From: a virus
DNA: 28,912 nt
Reading direction: 5' to 3' (one strand)
IMG/VR virus record: IMGVR_UViG_3300031162_001394
Span: 1 to 28,912 of that record
Part shown: one piece after another, positions 28,201 through 28,912 of the stretch
Numbering within the stretch: position 1 is the stretch's first letter
Layout of the letters: each line of letters begins with the position of its first letter
The notes under the pieces: model-generated
What the model saw: the letters and a program-made list of their open reading frames with translations, nothing else
Database searches by the model: none
What the model was told of the DNA's origin: nothing
Program-made: the position numbers and the translations under genes

Positions 28201-28296
28201 ACCAGGGAACTCGGAATCGATAAACCCCAACACCTGCGGATCGCGGCGAACCTCAGTGAGGAGATCCTGCAAAAGTTGCGACGGAACCCGACTCAC
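25234..28296 (-). CDS. terL: Large terminase subunit with three inteins
   Basis: A 1020-codon frame from GTG 28296 (GTGA overlap with the upstream gene) encodes the packaging ATPase-nuclease. Host parts are residues 1-88, 231-327, 453-723 and 973-1020, together 504 residues, a normal TerL length. ATPase motifs are Walker A (GGRG at 85-88 joined to SGKSRAG at 231), Walker B (HLSW at 324-327 joined to CDEPAAW at 453) and the coupling motif IIATTTPKP (491-499). The nuclease has Asp600 in VVAVDPSTGDGTGDE, Glu664 in YVIAETNQGG, and Asp985/Asp988 in SPDRLDAF. Each break is filled by a class 1 intein with N-terminal Cys and C-terminal His-Asn, followed by Ser, Cys and Cys. Active TerL therefore requires three splicing events. 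The third intein holds an out-of-frame HNH gene. Confidence 0.96.
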   Translation of the reverse strand: MSRVPSQLLQDLLTEVRRDPQVLGFIDSEFPGLADLVADEVAVLQEPAAPVDPWRNGLARPSQLLPGTKGSFSVRDDWRCWLLMGGRGCVAAGTLIGTPAGEVPVEKFRGGELYAVDPYGRVVVAVGSRSFRKGRARLYRVANARGDEIVVTDQHRFLTPSGWVRLADIDVGTVIAATPDVLSGSQRDVPRSSHTASNVVSIEPVGEDDFWDLTVPGYENYLADGFVNHNSGKSRAGAEAIRELLLGTEWNEPPRCALVSTTLDAVRIDMVEGQLFKVFGGMATEGGRIVQFNRSSVEMWLDNGAYLKGYSSERPSRLRGPNFHLSWCFPAGTPVTFPDGSLVPIEKIAVGDVVASAAGPATVSWSGLTRKTAEVWRLPHTGGNVDATPDHPVWVVGKGWVRLDQVQPGETLQDQEDGPTCVAAAFPLRAADVYDITTSTSEFYASGIRVHNCDEPAAWLDAHKAPSEDSTWSNMEFAVRMDDGGRWEPRIIATTTPKPVRLLRIRNEEDEHYPGVFDDPDTVISSMRTLDNVANLAETFRKRVVGRYDGTRLGAQELEGKLLDVAEGALWTPEAISQMRVPLHRILEPYARGTTVVAVDPSTGDGTGDECGIVVACRRLGDMGYNSEQIAVIDDASMRGRPSEWAKKVAEKYEEWNADYVIAETNQGGQLVREVLGRYSKNLPIRDVFAKRGKHLRAEPVALLSDQGQVKFAGSYPLLEDQMCLVGGTLVLTERGHVPIEEVTVGDSVLTRAGWAPVAWSGQTGVSADLTMVSHVEGCVVMTGCHPIFDSTSGKFVPARSVTASTRLLAEPRWASMARLSNTGGAGTTECQVGTSVTRKVSCSTDVSGAATTARSLTGSLSTTSITTPGTTRSATLPWSPQENTPLSTIGRPASPAVRPLARPGGTSGLDGHRRSAAVRAAKPPTGPGGLAPSSAQASAGSAPTAAVPVYNLMVETGHLPEFFADGVLVHNCTFEPDKSRKSPDRLDAFVYATLFLMPAKQVSMELVSRRTSGTVKYRK
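25381..26127 (-). mobile_element. TerL intein 3 (249 residues) hosting an out-of-frame HNH gene
   Basis: The intein runs from Cys724 to Asn972 of the TerL frame, between EDQM and CTFEPDKS, just before the last nuclease aspartates. Block A reads CLVGGTLVLTERGHVPIEEV, block B VMTGCHPIFDSTSGKF with the T-x-x-H His at 786, and the C-terminal blocks VYNLMVETGHLPEFFADG then VLVHN before Cys973. All splicing residues are present. The in-frame middle (about 814-945) is a low-complexity Ser/Thr/Ala/Gly/Pro stretch such as TTARSLTGSLSTTSITTPG, which is not a folded endonuclease. The splicing halves alone sum to about 116 residues, close to intein 2, as if a mini-intein had received a foreign gene. Confidence 0.93.
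25412..25858 (-). CDS. HNH homing endonuclease nested out of frame in TerL intein 3
   Basis: In the -1 frame relative to TerL, a 148-residue protein starts at ATG 25858 (MGKHGPPIEYRGRWYHRMPS). It matches the free-standing phage HNH family from end to end: a strand pair IEYRGRWYHRMPSGHF, LLHRRIWRGHHGEIPDG, the HNH core VHHIDHNPGNNEIGNLALVT then PGEH (residues 49-71), a helical linker, and a C-terminal zinc finger CCEGCEASYWSRGPRSKFCS with SSQC after it. Third positions are GC-rich in this frame. The frame is open upstream to GTG 26128, with another ATG at 25945. No good Shine-Dalgarno precedes 25858; CGAGGAG lies 36 bases upstream. Expression might be by weak internal initiation or by -1 frameshifting. 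The probable role is cutting intein-free terL alleles to drive homing. Its stop falls inside the intein's block F. Confidence 0.9.
   Translation of the reverse strand: MGKHGPPIEYRGRWYHRMPSGHFRHAKGELLHRRIWRGHHGEIPDGVFVHHIDHNPGNNEIGNLALVTPGEHAVEHDRAASLPRGEAASQARRDEWARRAPTERCCEGCEASYWSRGPRSKFCSSQCRKRTYCRRARLQPDGGDGASA
26941..27315 (-). mobile_element. TerL intein 2 (125-residue mini-intein) in Walker B
   Basis: This runs from Cys328 to Asn452, between HLSW and CDEPAAW, so it splits the Walker B motif ahead of the catalytic Asp-Glu. Block A is CFPAGTPVTFPDGSLVPIEK, block B NVDATPDHPVWVVGKGWVRL with T-P-D-H at 388-391, block F ADVYDITTSTSEFYASGI and block G RVHN before Cys453. There is no room for an endonuclease. 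At 125 residues it is near the lower size limit of natural inteins I know of. It probably splices but cannot home by itself. Confidence 0.93.
27607..28032 (-). mobile_element. TerL intein 1 (142-residue mini-intein) in Walker A
   Basis: This runs from Cys89 to Asn230, between GGRG and SGKSRAG, exactly within the ATP-binding P-loop. Block A is CVAAGTLIGTPAGEVPVEKF, block B GDEIVVTDQHRFLTPSGWVR with T-D-Q-H at 152-155, and the C-terminal blocks DDFWDLTVPGYENYLADGF then VNHN before Ser231. The extein nucleophile is Ser, whereas it is Cys for the other two inteins. A loop around residues 178-198 (TPDVLSGSQRDVPRSSHTAS) may mark a lost endonuclease site. No endonuclease domain is present in this or other frames that I can see. 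Confidence 0.93.
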
Positions 28297-28912
28297 TCAG
28301 AGTCCCGGTCTTGGGTCTGGACCCGCCAAGCCTCCAAAGCGACACCCAACTGGTCAGCCACAGACCCGCCACGATGATCATTAACAATCAACGTGTTCGA
28401 CACCGACGTCCCAGCCGAAGCCCGCCGCCGCAACGGCCGATCCTCAACCTCTACAGCCGCCTTCAACAAATCAGCGCCAACCTTCGCGACCCGGACAGCC
28501 TGCTCAGGCCGCCACCCCGCACGAACCTCATCATCCTGAGAAGCCAACCACTCCACAAAAAAAGTGACACCCTCCAACCCGGCATCAGACAACAAACGGC
28601 CCGGCCCCGAAACAAACCCCTCCACCGGCTCAGACAACACAGGAGGAGCCAACAACACCTCCGCCTCCTCCAACGAAACCGAAGGCCGAAACGGGAACTC
28701 CGGCACACACCCATCCCCCCACCAACCACGCCACTGCGCCCGCCACTTCAACAAAACCTTCTCAGAAACCCCCAAAACCTCCACCACACGACCAACCGAC
28801 GCCCCACCCTGAAACAACACAAACGCCTGCCACCGCCGCTCCCCCCAAACCTCATCCCCAAACCAACCCCGCAACGGACGCGGCCCCCCCGCATCAGGAG
28901 CAACACGACCAG
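28293..28912 (-). CDS. Probable small terminase subunit, 5' end beyond the window
   Basis: The frame is open to the right edge with no ATG or GTG start; a TTG at 28874 is the only start codon seen, so the real start probably lies outside. Residues near that TTG read LRGWFGDEVWGERRWQAFVL followed by GGASVGRVVEVLGVSEKVLL and KWRAQWRGWW, a helix-turn-helix of the kind used by small terminases to bind pac or cos DNA. The middle (SLEEAEVLLAPPVLSEPVEG) is less ordered, and a helical segment (RPEQAVRVAKVGADLLKAAV) could form the oligomer core. The stop overlaps the TerL GTG by 4 nt. Small terminases immediately precede TerL, which is the main support. Another DNA-binding protein is possible. Confidence 0.72.
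   Translation of the reverse strand, partial: GRVAPDAGGPRPLRGWFGDEVWGERRWQAFVLFQGGASVGRVVEVLGVSEKVLLKWRAQWRGWWGDGCVPEFPFRPSVSLEEAEVLLAPPVLSEPVEGFVSGPGRLLSDAGLEGVTFFVEWLASQDDEVRAGWRPEQAVRVAKVGADLLKAAVEVEDRPLRRRASAGTSVSNTLIVNDHRGGSVADQLGVALEAWRVQTQDRDSE

Overview
The window is the packaging, head, tail and lysis half of a tailed phage (siphovirus) genome, read entirely from the minus strand. Genes are packed head to tail, mostly with 4-nt start/stop overlaps (ATGA, GTGA, TTGA) or gaps under 60 nt. GC-rich third positions, GTG/TTG starts, an inteinated terminase, the tail-chaperone pair with a CPxC/CxxC T-like product, and a lambda-E/D-type capsid with a very long tape measure all suggest a phage of a high-GC actinobacterial host. 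That host assignment is inference. No tRNA, integrase, CRISPR array or insertion sequence was seen.

In transcription order (right to left): a probable small terminase cut by the right edge; the large terminase TerL (25234-28296); portal; an acidic scaffold-like protein; head decoration protein; E-type major capsid protein; six small connector and completion genes (18493-20734); a short hypothetical gene; two tandem, nearly identical major tail proteins followed by a strong hairpin; the tail assembly chaperone pair; an 1881-residue tape measure protein; two large minor tail proteins with LamG-like regions; two small tip proteins; a fibre protein; the lysis block (35-residue membrane peptide, DUF1353 protein, two membrane proteins, amidase endolysin, another membrane protein); a second fibre paralog; a disordered short region; and two more tail genes, the last cut by the left edge.

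The most unusual feature is TerL. Its 1020 codons hold three inteins (142, 125 and 249 residues), inserted into the Walker A motif, the Walker B motif and just before the last nuclease aspartates. Removing all three leaves 504 residues, a normal TerL. The third intein carries between its splicing halves a complete HNH homing endonuclease gene in the -1 reading frame. The TerL frame stays open through that gene as a Ser/Thr/Ala/Gly/Pro-rich linker. It therefore looks as if a free-standing HNH gene invaded a mini-intein without being fused to it, leaving about 450 nt of dual-coding DNA.

Secondary points are the duplicated major tail gene, three layers of internal repeats in the tape measure protein, an endolysin with a DUF4214-like C-terminus, a chaperone overlap without a recognisable slippery site, and a probable frameshift near 900-1180.
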